A stretch of 64,000 nucleotides of DNA from Cryptoclostridium sp036644995 (GTDB lineage Bacteria > Bacillota > Dehalobacteriia > UBA7702). Position numbers and translations under genes: made by a program. Each line of letters opens with the position of its first letter. Position 1 is the stretch's first letter. Where the stretch lies: contig JAVXOZ010000010.1 of assembly GCA_036644995.1 (NCBI GenBank), positions 1 to 64,000 on the forward strand, read 5' to 3'. This document shows positions 18,201 through 25,548 of the stretch, piece after piece. Below the pieces are notes generated by a model. The model was not told the DNA's origin. It worked only from the letters and a program-made list of their open reading frames with translations, and made no database searches.

Positions 18201-18706
18201 GCCTATATCCCAAAGTTACAGAAGAATTTTTACGCCACTATGTGGAATATGACGATATCAGCCATATGGAAAGCCATGTATTTTTTGAAGGCTTATTGCC
18301 GGGTGAAACCACGGAAATGAACATAGAACCCGGCAAAACCTTAATAATTAAATACATCAGCTTAGGAGAACCCAATGACGATGGCACCAGAAATGTTATA
18401 TTTGAATTAAACGGAGCCAGACGTGAGGTTGCTGTTGTAGATAAAAATGCAGTTAGCTCCGTGCGTGAAGTTGTTATGGCGGATTTGGATAATAAAGCTG
18501 AGGTTGCCTCGGCATTGCCCGGTGCGGTTTCCAAAATTTTAGTTAAACCAGGTGATGAAGTTAAAGTTAACCAAACCTTGGCAATTATTGAAGCCATGAA
18601 AATGGAAACCAGCATCACTTCAAAAATAGATGGAGCTGTGGAAAAAATTATGATTGAAACCGGTGAAACAGTTAAAGCCGGTGAACTGATAATGACATTA
18701 AAATAA
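15275..18706 (+). CDS. pyc: Pyruvate carboxylase
   Basis: This 1143-residue, full-length single-chain enzyme matches the usual 1145-1150. The biotin carboxylase domain (about 5-450) has the ATP-grasp glycine loop (ASAGGGGRGM) and the EMNPRIQVEHTVTE motif. The carboxyltransferase domain (about 525-800) starts at SDTTMRDAHQS and carries HLHTHDTSGN. The C-terminal biotinyl domain has EAMKMET, with the biotinylated Lys near 1110. It makes oxaloacetate from pyruvate and bicarbonate with ATP. With the fumarate reductase 2 kb downstream, it suggests a reductive C4 route toward succinate or gluconeogenic/anaplerotic supply. The ribosome binding site AGGAGG is ideal. Confidence 0.98.
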   Translation: MQHDIKRLLVANRGEIAIRIFRAANDLSIKTICVYSKEDKFNLFRTRADEAYILGERKSPLAAYLDIDLIINLAKRKKIDAIHPGYGFLSENAEFAKACEKAGIIFVGPPSHVLSQMGDKIKAKELAKRCNVPTIPGSTKPIANAEEAKKLAKEYGLPVILKASAGGGGRGMRLIEDESEIEDSFELVKNEARKAFGCDDIFMEKFLVHPKHIEVQILADQYGNVVHLFERDCSVQRRYQKVVEYAPAFSLSEEVREKIYDAAIKIAKEVNYVNAGTVEFLVDKEDNFYFIEMNPRIQVEHTVTEMVTGIDIVQAQLMVAQGYALDSPEINIKSQDDVCMRGYAIQCRVTTEDPRNNFAPDYGKITTYRSGGGFGVRLDAGNAYSGAEISPYYDSLLVKITTQDRTFQGTINKALRSIAEIRIRGVKTNSSFLTNILRSEAFSSGKSDTGFIDTTPELFEIEQPRDRATKVLKYLGDKAVNEVCTKPKVYDLPRVPEHPDYIPETGVKYILDKEGPEGLKKWILDQKKLLISDTTMRDAHQSLLATRMRTMDMTRIAKATSHILKDAFSLEMWGGATFDVAYRFLHESPWVRLDELRKRIPNIPFQMLLRGANAVGYTSYPDNVVRSFVQESAKAGIDIFRVFDSLNWLPGMELAIEEGLKTGKVVEGTICYTGDISDPKRDKYPLQYYINLAKELEKRGVQILAIKDMAGLLKPYAAKKLVEALKNEISIPIHLHTHDTSGNQVATLLMAAEAGVDIVDTAISSLASLTSQPSMNAVVAALEGQERDSGLDVMELQKLTDYYSDIRPYYRKFEADVSSPSADIYRYEIPGGQYSNFKPQVESLGLGHRFVEVKEKYKEVNDMVGDIVKVTPSSKMVGDLAIFMVQNDLTPENIVEKGANLNFPDSSISYFKGMMGQPEGGFPEDIQKVVLKDEKPITCRPGELLPEADFAGIKESISAIALPNSVVSQQAILSFCLYPKVTEEFLRHYVEYDDISHMESHVFFEGLLPGETTEMNIEPGKTLIIKYISLGEPNDDGTRNVIFELNGARREVAVVDKNAVSSVREVVMADLDNKAEVASALPGAVSKILVKPGDEVKVNQTLAIIEAMKMETSITSKIDGAVEKIMIETGETVKAGELIMTLK

Positions 18707-18719
18707 AGCTAAATTATCA

Positions 18720-18914
18720 ATTATTATCTGAATTATTATCGGTTAAAAACTAATAATAGCAGCTAAAAGTTAAATTATGAGTTAAAATCAGTTAACAACT
18801 GAAAATAGCAGCTAAAAGTTAAATTTGATGAATTAATAGCAGTTAAATCATTTACAAAACTGAAAAAATGAAATTTATTTCATCAAATTTAACAAGCTCA
18901 ATTAAAATTACAAG
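18720..18914. repeat. Degenerate repeats 3' of pyc leading into a gap
   Basis: AATAGCAGCTAAAAGTTAAA occurs at about 18754 and 18804, with further TTAAA(A/T)CAG-like fragments between. The stretch ends at the 100-N gap with a 23-nt segment that recurs on the far side. No gene is seen between pyc and 19114. Confidence 0.75.
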
Positions 18915-19014
18915 NNNNNNNNNNNNNNNNNNNNNNNNNNNNNNNNNNNNNNNNNNNNNNNNNNNNNNNNNNNNNNNNNNNNNNNNNNNNNNNNNNNNNN
19001 NNNNNNNNNNNNNN
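18915..19014. other. Assembly gap of 100 N with identical flanks
   Basis: The 23 nt before the gap (18892-18914) are repeated exactly after it (19015-19037). This indicates contig ends that overlap or a tandem repeat that was not resolved. The true length is unknown. Confidence 0.95.
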
Positions 19015-19113
19015 ACAAGCTCAATTAAAATTACAAGTCCATTAAATTTACAACACAATCAAAGAAAATAAAAAAATACCCAATCAAAATGATACTGAAA
19101 TAAGGAGCAAAAA

Positions 19114-20361
19114 ATGGTAAAAGTTACACCTTTTAAGGGCATACGCCCCAAAGCAGAATTGGCAAAAGCAGTTTCGGCTTTGCCCTATGATGTGATGAAT
19201 AGAGAAGAAGCCAAAGCAATGGCAGCAGGAAATGATGTTTCCTTCCTCCACATTTCTCGGGCAGAAATTGATTTTCCCGATGAAATTGGGGATTATGAAG
19301 AATGCGTTTATGAAAAAGCCAAAGAAAATTTATTGCGCTTTGTTAAAGAAGGCACATTATTTATGGAAGAAAAACCCGTTTACTACATTTACCGTGAAAA
19401 AATGGGTAAAACTGTGCAAACAGGTATTGTAGCAGGGGTTGCAGTTGCGGATTATCAAAGCGGTGCCGTGATGAAGCACGAGCTTACCCGTAAGGAAAAA
19501 GAGCAGGATCGCATAAACCATTTTGATGCGTGTAACTGTCACACCGAACCTGTTTTTTTAACCTATCGCCATCGTGATTCCATAGATGCCATAGTGGCTG
19601 ATTGGGTAAAAAATCATAATCCTCAATACGATTTCATCAGTGAAGATGAGGTTACCCACACCTTATGGGTGCTGGATGATGAAAAAGCAATCGCCAAAAT
19701 AGAAAAGGAATTTTCTGCTTTGGATAAAATTTATATTGCAGATGGACACCATCGCACCGCATCTGCGGCGGCAGTGGGGAATATGCGCCGTGAAAAAGGT
19801 GCTGAGAACACATCTGCACCATATGAATATTTTATGGCGGTTATCTTCCCCGATGAAGATTTAGATGTTATGGCTTATAATCGTGTGGTAAAAAGACCCG
19901 AAAATAAAACCGATGCAGAAATACTTGCAGCCATAAGTGAAAACTTTACCGCAGAAAAAGTAGAGGGCTTATTTTATCCTACCAAAAATCATGAAATCGG
20001 TCTTTATCTGGAAGATGGCTGGTATCGGCTTACTGCCCATAAATCCCTCTATGAAAATACAGATCCTTCGGAAAATTTAGACGCAGCAATTCTCCAAAGA
20101 ACCGTACTTCAGCCCATATTTGGCATTGAAGATGTGCGAACAGATAAAAGGATAGATTTTATCGGCGGTATTCGTGGCAATGAAGAAATTGAACGTCGTG
20201 CCAAAGGTGAAAATTCCATTGGCTTTGCACTTTACCCCGTGGAAATTAAGGATTTAATGAATATTTCCGATAGCGGTAAAATTATGCCGCCAAAAAGCAC
20301 TTGGTTTGAACCAAAATTACGCAGCGGTTTGTTTATGCACTATTTGGAAGATGAGATATAA
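19114..20361 (+). CDS. DUF1015-family protein
   Basis: This 415-residue protein matches the conserved bacterial DUF1015 (COG4198) family in length and motifs. These include the N-terminal FKGIRPK and ALPYDVMN, then KHELTRKEKEQDR, and the hallmark IADGHHRTASA near residue 210. The GHHR motif recalls the ParB/sulfiredoxin-like nucleotide-binding fold, but I assign no reaction. It has an AAGGAG site and precedes the fumarate reductase operon, which has its own promoter, so a direct link is not implied. Confidence 0.88.
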   Translation: MVKVTPFKGIRPKAELAKAVSALPYDVMNREEAKAMAAGNDVSFLHISRAEIDFPDEIGDYEECVYEKAKENLLRFVKEGTLFMEEKPVYYIYREKMGKTVQTGIVAGVAVADYQSGAVMKHELTRKEKEQDRINHFDACNCHTEPVFLTYRHRDSIDAIVADWVKNHNPQYDFISEDEVTHTLWVLDDEKAIAKIEKEFSALDKIYIADGHHRTASAAAVGNMRREKGAENTSAPYEYFMAVIFPDEDLDVMAYNRVVKRPENKTDAEILAAISENFTAEKVEGLFYPTKNHEIGLYLEDGWYRLTAHKSLYENTDPSENLDAAILQRTVLQPIFGIEDVRTDKRIDFIGGIRGNEEIERRAKGENSIGFALYPVEIKDLMNISDSGKIMPPKSTWFEPKLRSGLFMHYLEDEI

Positions 20362-20386
20362 ATTGTCTGACAATTCTGAAAACTAA

Positions 20387-20415
20387 TTGATTTATTGGGA
20401 ACTTTATGATATAAT
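20387..20415 (+). promoter_or_regulatory. Promoter of the sdhCAB/frd operon
   Basis: TTGATT (20387-20392), exactly 17 bp, then TATAAT (20410-20415). Transcription would begin near 20422, which argues against the TTG at 20426 as the start codon and for the GTG at 20447. Confidence 0.75.
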
Positions 20416-20446
20416 TTGAAAATATTTGAAAATCGGGGGATTCAAA

Positions 20447-21076
20447 GTGGCAAAGAGAAGTAATTTTTTTATTAGAAGGCTTCACTCCTTTATTGGTTTA
20501 ATTCCCATTGGTCTATTCCTTTGCGTACATCTTTTGCTGAATAGCACAGCATTGGGTGGTGCAAAAACTTACCTTATGACCATATCCGGGATGAGGGGCG
20601 TACCCTTTATTATCATCGCAGAGCTGGGCTTAATTGCCTTACCAATACTTTTTCATGCAATTTACGGTATTTATATTGTTTATGTTTCCAAAAATAACGT
20701 ATTAAGATATAAGTATTTAAAAAATTGGATGTTTTATCTCCAAAGGTTAACTGCAATAATAACCACGGTTTTTGTGCTGTTCCATGTTTTTACCTTAAGA
20801 GTTTTAGCACCTGATTCCATATCGGTTATTGTTAGCTTTACAAGTTTATTGCAAAATCCCATTTGTTTTGTATTATATTCCATTGGGGTTATTGCAGCTA
20901 TATATCACTTTAGCAATGGTTTATTTACTTTCTTTATCACTTGGGGCATTATCCAAGGACCCAAAATTCAGAAAATATTTACCTTATTAACTTGTGCTAT
21001 TTTTGGTGTACTGTCTTTATTGGCAGTTGCCATTCTTTGGAGTATTGCCGGGTATCAACTTTTTGGACCCTTTTAA
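20447..21076 (+). CDS. sdhC: Succinate dehydrogenase/fumarate reductase cytochrome b subunit
   Basis: This 209-residue membrane anchor has five hydrophobic helices, as in the Bacillus-type single-anchor, two-haem enzymes. Candidate haem-ligand His residues are in RRLHSF, CVHLLLN, LFHAIYG, LFHVFT and IYHFSNG. It passes electrons between the quinone pool and the FeS subunit in the cytoplasmic membrane. I chose the GTG start because GGGGGA lies six bases ahead of it and because of the promoter position. The gene order C-A-B is that of Bacillus and many anaerobes. In this anaerobic setting, fumarate reduction is likely but not proven. Confidence 0.93.
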   Translation: MAKRSNFFIRRLHSFIGLIPIGLFLCVHLLLNSTALGGAKTYLMTISGMRGVPFIIIAELGLIALPILFHAIYGIYIVYVSKNNVLRYKYLKNWMFYLQRLTAIITTVFVLFHVFTLRVLAPDSISVIVSFTSLLQNPICFVLYSIGVIAAIYHFSNGLFTFFITWGIIQGPKIQKIFTLLTCAIFGVLSLLAVAILWSIAGYQLFGPF

Positions 21077-21097
21077 CTTAACGGGAGGAAAAAATAT

Positions 21098-22840
21098 ATG
21101 TCAGAAAAAAAAGTCATTGTGGTCGGCGGCGGTTTAGCCGGTCTGATGAGTACAATAAAGCTTGTAGAACGTGGAATCAAAGTGGATTTGATTTCACTGG
21201 TTCCCGTTAAACGCTCTCACTCTGTTTGTGCCCAAGGCGGCATAAACGCTGCATTAAACACCAAGGGAGAAGGGGACAGCACCGAAGAACATTTTTATGA
21301 TACAATTTATGGCGGCGATTTTTTAGCCAATCAAACCCCTGTAAAAAATATGGTGGAAACAGCACCGGGTTTAATTTATACTTTAGATCGCATGGGTGCA
21401 ACTTTTAGCCGCACCCCTGAAGGACTTTTGGATTTACGCAGATTTGGCGGCACAAAAAAAAGAAGAACAGTTTTTTCCGGTGCTACCACAGGTCAGCAGC
21501 TTTTATATTCCTGTGATGAACAAGTACGCCGCTATGAAGATGCAGGTAGCGTAAAAAAATATGAAAACTGGGAATTTCTCTCAGCGGTAGTTGACAATAA
21601 CGGCATTTGCCGTGGGTGTATAGCCCAAGATTTAGCCTCCATGGAAATACACGAATTTAGAGGCGATGCTGTGATTATAGCCACAGGCGGCGCCGGTATG
21701 ATATTTGGAAAAAGCACCAATTCCATGATAAATACAGGGAGTGCAGCCTCGATTATATATCAGCAAGGTGCATCTTATGCCAATGGCGAATTTATTCAAA
21801 TTCACCCCACAGCTATGCTGGGAGATGATAAAACACGGTTGATGTCTGAATCTGCCCGTGGTGACGGCGGTAGAATTTGGACTTATAAAGATGGAAAACC
21901 TTGGTATTTCTTGGAAGAAATGTATCCGGAATACGGCAATTTAGTACCAAGAGATGTGGCTTCCCGTGCTATTTACAAGGTTTGCACAGAAATGGGCTTG
22001 GGCATAGATGGTGGAAACCAAGTTTATTTGGATTTAACCCATTTACCTGCGGATTATATTGAAGAACGCTTAGGCGGCATTGTGGAAATTTACGAAAAAT
22101 TCCATGGCGACGATCCTAAAAAAGTACCGATGAAAATTTTCCCCGCTGTGCATTATTTCATGGGCGGTGTCCATGTGGATTGGAACCATATGACATCAAT
22201 ACCCGGGCTTTTTGCAGCAGGTGAATGCGATTATATGTATCACGGTGCCAACCGTTTAGGTGCAAACTCCCTGTTATCCGCATTATATAGCGGCACGGTT
22301 TGCGGGCCTGCTGCTGCGGATTATGTTGGGGGTGTGGATAAATTATCTACGGAAATAACAAGTAATATTTTCAATTCCTACAAAACCAAAGAGGAAAATT
22401 ACGATAATTTTATTAAATCCATGCACGGTACAGAAAATCCTTATGTTCTTCATCGTGAAATGGGGGAAATAATGACCCGCAATGTAACAGTGGAACGTAA
22501 TAATAAAGATTTAGCCGCCACAGACCAAGAACTCCAAGGATTTATGGAGCGTTGGGAAAATATTAACATGATAGATAACGGCTATTACTCCAACCAAGCG
22601 GTGATGTTTACCAAACAATTACGCAATATGATGGAGCTGGCAAGGGTTATTACCATTGGTGCTTTAAACAGAAATGAAAGCCGTGGCTCTCATTATAAAC
22701 CTGAATTTCCCCAGAGAAATGATAGCGAATTCTTAAAGACCACCAAAGCATTTTGGACTAAAGAAGGACCTCGTTTTGAATGGGAAGATGTGGATACTTC
22801 CCTGCTGAAACCCGTTCCCCGAAAATACGACAGCAAGTAA
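21098..22840 (+). CDS. sdhA: Succinate dehydrogenase/fumarate reductase flavoprotein subunit
   Basis: This 580-residue catalytic subunit has the N-terminal dinucleotide motif VVGGGLAGLMS. The FAD-linking His is in RSHSVCAQGGINAA. Active-site motifs include IQIHPTA, SESARGDGGRIW, VPRDVASRAI and HYFMGGVHVD, and the capping GANRLGANSLLSA is intact. It interconverts fumarate and succinate. It follows sdhC by 21 bp with a GGGAGG site and precedes sdhB by 13 bp, forming a three-gene operon. Confidence 0.97.
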   Translation: MSEKKVIVVGGGLAGLMSTIKLVERGIKVDLISLVPVKRSHSVCAQGGINAALNTKGEGDSTEEHFYDTIYGGDFLANQTPVKNMVETAPGLIYTLDRMGATFSRTPEGLLDLRRFGGTKKRRTVFSGATTGQQLLYSCDEQVRRYEDAGSVKKYENWEFLSAVVDNNGICRGCIAQDLASMEIHEFRGDAVIIATGGAGMIFGKSTNSMINTGSAASIIYQQGASYANGEFIQIHPTAMLGDDKTRLMSESARGDGGRIWTYKDGKPWYFLEEMYPEYGNLVPRDVASRAIYKVCTEMGLGIDGGNQVYLDLTHLPADYIEERLGGIVEIYEKFHGDDPKKVPMKIFPAVHYFMGGVHVDWNHMTSIPGLFAAGECDYMYHGANRLGANSLLSALYSGTVCGPAAADYVGGVDKLSTEITSNIFNSYKTKEENYDNFIKSMHGTENPYVLHREMGEIMTRNVTVERNNKDLAATDQELQGFMERWENINMIDNGYYSNQAVMFTKQLRNMMELARVITIGALNRNESRGSHYKPEFPQRNDSEFLKTTKAFWTKEGPRFEWEDVDTSLLKPVPRKYDSK

Positions 22841-22853
22841 CGAGGTGAAATTG

Positions 22854-23618
22854 ATGATGGAATTTTTTACTTTAAATATTAAAAGGCAGGATAGCCCCGA
22901 AGCCAAACAATATTGGGATGATTTTAAAATACCTTATAAACCCAATATGAATGTGGTTTCATCCTTAATGGAAATACAAAAAAATCCCGTAAATGGTCGG
23001 GGCGAAAAGGTTAATCCCGTTGTGTGGGAATGTAATTGTTTTGAAGAAGTATGCGGTGCTTGTGCCATGATAATCAATGGTGTGCCACGCCAAGGTTGCT
23101 CCGCACTTATTGATAAACTTTTGGAAAAACACGGCAAGGATAAGCCTATTATTGTGGAACCCTTGAGTAAGTTCCCGGTAATTCGTGATTTAATGATAGA
23201 CAGAACTGTTTTATTTGACAATTTGAGAAAAGTTCGTGCTTGGATTCCCTTAGATGGCAGCTTTAATTTGGGTCGTGGCCCTCGTTACGATGAGCACACC
23301 AGACGCTGGGCATATGAAATATCACGCTGTATGACCTGTGGTTGCTGTACCGAAGCTTGCCCAAATTTCAACAGCAAATCAGATTTTATTGGCCCCAATG
23401 CCATTGCTCAGGTGCGTTTATTTAATGCCCATCCCTTGGGTAAAATGCAAAAAGATGAAAGATTGGCGGCTTTAATAGGTCACGGCGGCATACAGGATTG
23501 CGGCAACGCTCAAAACTGCGTGGAAGTTTGCCCAAAAAATATTCCCCTTACCAGAGCCATTGCCACCTTAAATATGGACGCAAATCTTTTTGCCATCAAA
23601 AGATTTTTTCAGAATTAA
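22854..23618 (+). CDS. sdhB: Succinate dehydrogenase/fumarate reductase iron-sulfur subunit
   Basis: This 254-residue subunit carries three clusters. Cys in CNCFEEVCGACAM plus CSAL bind the [2Fe-2S] cluster. CMTCGCCTEACPN together with CVEVCPKN provides the ligands of the [4Fe-4S] and [3Fe-4S] clusters. It relays electrons between the flavin and the cytochrome b subunit. The ATG at 22854 (or the next, at 22857) is favoured over an upstream GTG because GAGGTGA is correctly spaced. It is the last gene of the operon and a terminator follows. Confidence 0.96.
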   Translation: MMEFFTLNIKRQDSPEAKQYWDDFKIPYKPNMNVVSSLMEIQKNPVNGRGEKVNPVVWECNCFEEVCGACAMIINGVPRQGCSALIDKLLEKHGKDKPIIVEPLSKFPVIRDLMIDRTVLFDNLRKVRAWIPLDGSFNLGRGPRYDEHTRRWAYEISRCMTCGCCTEACPNFNSKSDFIGPNAIAQVRLFNAHPLGKMQKDERLAALIGHGGIQDCGNAQNCVEVCPKNIPLTRAIATLNMDANLFAIKRFFQN

Positions 23619-23646
23619 AATACTATAATTAAATAAAATGATAAAT

Positions 23647-23680
23647 AAAAAAACACAATTTTGATTAATTGTGTTTTTTG
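23647..23680 (+). terminator. Terminator of the sdh/frd operon
   Basis: AAAAAACACAATT pairs with AATTGTGTTTTTT around a short loop, 30 bp past sdhB, ending in a T-run. Confidence 0.85.
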
Positions 23681-23699
23681 TTTTAAGGTTTCTAATTCT

Positions 23700-23799
23700 N
23701 NNNNNNNNNNNNNNNNNNNNNNNNNNNNNNNNNNNNNNNNNNNNNNNNNNNNNNNNNNNNNNNNNNNNNNNNNNNNNNNNNNNNNNNNNNNNNNNNNNN
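23700..23799. other. Assembly gap of 100 N
   Basis: Unlike the other two gaps, the flanks here do not share an obvious repeat. Sequence after the gap has a short open end (RLILAYLKASQGLLY then stop), too short to call a gene. A truncated gene inside the gap cannot be excluded. Confidence 0.9.
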
Positions 23800-24059
23800 T
23801 ATAAATGTATTGGAAGGTTAATTTTAGCCTATTTAAAGGCATCTCAGGGGCTTCTTTATTAAGTACCAGCTCAAACGCTTAAAAAACGCAGATTTAACTA
23901 ATTTTTATTAAAATCATAGGTTTTACTAATATTTTTAGATTTAAACCTTAAAATTAAAATCAACTCTCAATGCCGGTTAGTTAGAAACAATAAAATATAT
24001 ATTTATAGCTTTACATAATACCTATTATCGGAAGTTGAAGAAAAAATAAACGGTTACGC

Positions 24060-24560
24060 CCTTTAATCAATCTTACAAAATGTAAACCAACACATCTTAC
24101 ATTATAAAACCCAACGCAACTTACAACATAAAACCCAATGTAGCTTACAACTCATCTTACAACATAAAACCCAACATAACTTACAATCTATCCTACACAA
24201 TGTAAATTGACAGAACTTACATTATAAACCCCAAAACAACTTACAATCTAACATAAAACTCAACGCAGCTTACAACTCATCTTACAACATAAAACCCAAT
24301 GTAGCTTACAATCTATCTTACAAAATGTAAATCGACACATCTTACAATATATGTTTACGTTGCACCATATTTGGTAAATGAAATTAGGTTTATGCTTTTA
24401 ACTTTTTGGGTAAATATTGTAATTGAATATAAATTATCAAAATCGTAAATATAACTTACAATATAAAACCCAAAATATGTTACAATTTATATTGAAACGC
24501 ATAGACCAACACAACTTAAAATGTATGTTTACGTTGCACCATATTTGTATAAAATGGATT
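24060..24560. repeat. CTTACAA-type 12/24-bp repeat array upstream of lexA
   Basis: About 14 units begin with CTTACA(A/T). Most are about 24 bp (CTTACAACATAAAACCCAATGTAG-like, differing in a few bases) and several are about 12 bp (CTTACAACTCAT). Two copies of ATGTTTACGTTGCACCATATTT occur at about 24345 and 24527, with looser units between. The 1030-bp space between sdhB and lexA otherwise holds only a gap and A/T-rich sequence. Confidence 0.85.
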
Positions 24561-24571
24561 ATATATTTTAT

Positions 24572-24600
24572 TTGATAAAATTATCGGTATATAGTATAAT
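24572..24600 (+). promoter_or_regulatory. lexA promoter
   Basis: TTGATA (24572-24577), 17 bp, TATAAT (24595-24600); near-consensus. Transcription would start near 24607. Confidence 0.8.
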
Positions 24601-24617
24601 TAGATAATAAGTTCTAT

Positions 24618-24633
24618 TTCTTAAAGTTAAGAA
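24618..24633. promoter_or_regulatory. 16-bp palindrome, candidate LexA operator
   Basis: TTCTTAA-AG-TTAAGAA is a perfect two-armed palindrome about 10 bp past the predicted transcription start and directly ahead of the AAGGAG site. The usual Firmicutes SOS box (CGAAC-N4-GTTCG) is not seen. Autoregulation by LexA through this site is an inference. Confidence 0.45.
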
Positions 24634-24648
24634 GTTAAGGAGAAAACC

Positions 24649-25290
24649 ATGTCAAGAAAAAAAGCTCCTGCGGATAGTTGTTATCCCGGCTTGAATATGC
24701 GAGAAGCTATGATATTTGATTTTATTAAGCTTTTTTATAATAATAATAATTTTCCCCCCACAGTGCGTGAAATTTCCGAAGGGTTAAATATTCCCTCTAC
24801 TTCCACGGTTTATTATTACTTGGAAAGTTTAGAAAAAATTGGTTATATTCGCAAAAATGGCGGTAAAATGCGAGCCATAGAAATAATTTATGAAGATGAT
24901 GAGCCAAAAAAAGAAACTGTTTTAGCACCTATTATTGGGGAAATAGCAGCAGGAACACCTATTTTGGCAACTGAAAATATCACGGATTACTACCCTGTTT
25001 CTTTAGATGTTTTTCAACCTCATGATGATTTATTTATTTTGAAGGTTAAAGGGGAAAGCATGATAGAAGCAGGTATTTTAGATGGGGATTTTGTAATTGT
25101 AGAGCAAAAAAATACCGCTGCAAACGGCGATATAATAGCGGCAATTATAGATGGCGAAGCAACGGTAAAGCGTTATTATCGGGAAAAAGACCACATCAGA
25201 TTACAGCCGGAAAATTGCACAATGAAACCCATATTGGTTAAAGAAGTATTTATAGCAGGGAAAATAATAGGAATGTTCAGAAAATTTTAA
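24649..25290 (+). CDS. lexA: LexA repressor
   Basis: This 213-residue protein has the N-terminal LexA winged-helix domain (about 15-75; PPTVREISEGLNIPSTSTVY) and a C-terminal S24 self-cleaving peptidase domain. The Ala-Gly cleavage site is in GEIAAGTP, the catalytic Ser in KGESMIEAG and the Lys in GEATVKRYY. RecA-stimulated autocleavage would derepress the SOS regulon. The recognition helix reads STSTVYYYLESL, where many Firmicutes have STVHGHL-like residues, which fits a changed operator. It is monocistronic, with its own promoter and terminator. Confidence 0.95.
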   Translation: MSRKKAPADSCYPGLNMREAMIFDFIKLFYNNNNFPPTVREISEGLNIPSTSTVYYYLESLEKIGYIRKNGGKMRAIEIIYEDDEPKKETVLAPIIGEIAAGTPILATENITDYYPVSLDVFQPHDDLFILKVKGESMIEAGILDGDFVIVEQKNTAANGDIIAAIIDGEATVKRYYREKDHIRLQPENCTMKPILVKEVFIAGKIIGMFRKF

Positions 25291-25415
25291 ACTAATTATA
25301 CAATATAATCTTTTAAGTTTTGTTTTAGAATCAAAAATCACTGCAATCTCATAAACCTTGGATGCTTACCCGTTATCATATTTTAATAATTTATATAAAC
25401 AGAAATTATATAAGT

Positions 25416-25448
25416 AAAACCACCTACAAAAATTGCGGGTGGTTTTTT
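25416..25448. terminator. Terminator after lexA
   Basis: AAAACCACC pairs with GGTGGTTTTTT; the T-run on the plus strand fits lexA, about 125 bp after its stop. Confidence 0.75.
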
Positions 25449-25548
25449 ATCTACATAATTTTGAATGAAATTTCCTTAATGTAATATACATAAAAATAAA
25501 TATTTATTCATTATTAAACAACTTTTAATGTGATAAATGTAATGAAAA

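Noticed and set aside
23671..23862. Reading frame spanning the 23.7-kb gap
   Set aside because: The frame is mostly N, and the visible ends are too short and show no recognisable motif.
24060..24340. CRISPR array upstream of lexA
   Set aside because: Units are only 12 or 24 bp, are themselves degenerate and have no unique spacers; no cas genes are near.
24601..24648. Canonical CGAAC-N4-GTTCG SOS box at lexA
   Set aside because: Not present in the promoter region; only the TTCTTAA palindrome is seen.
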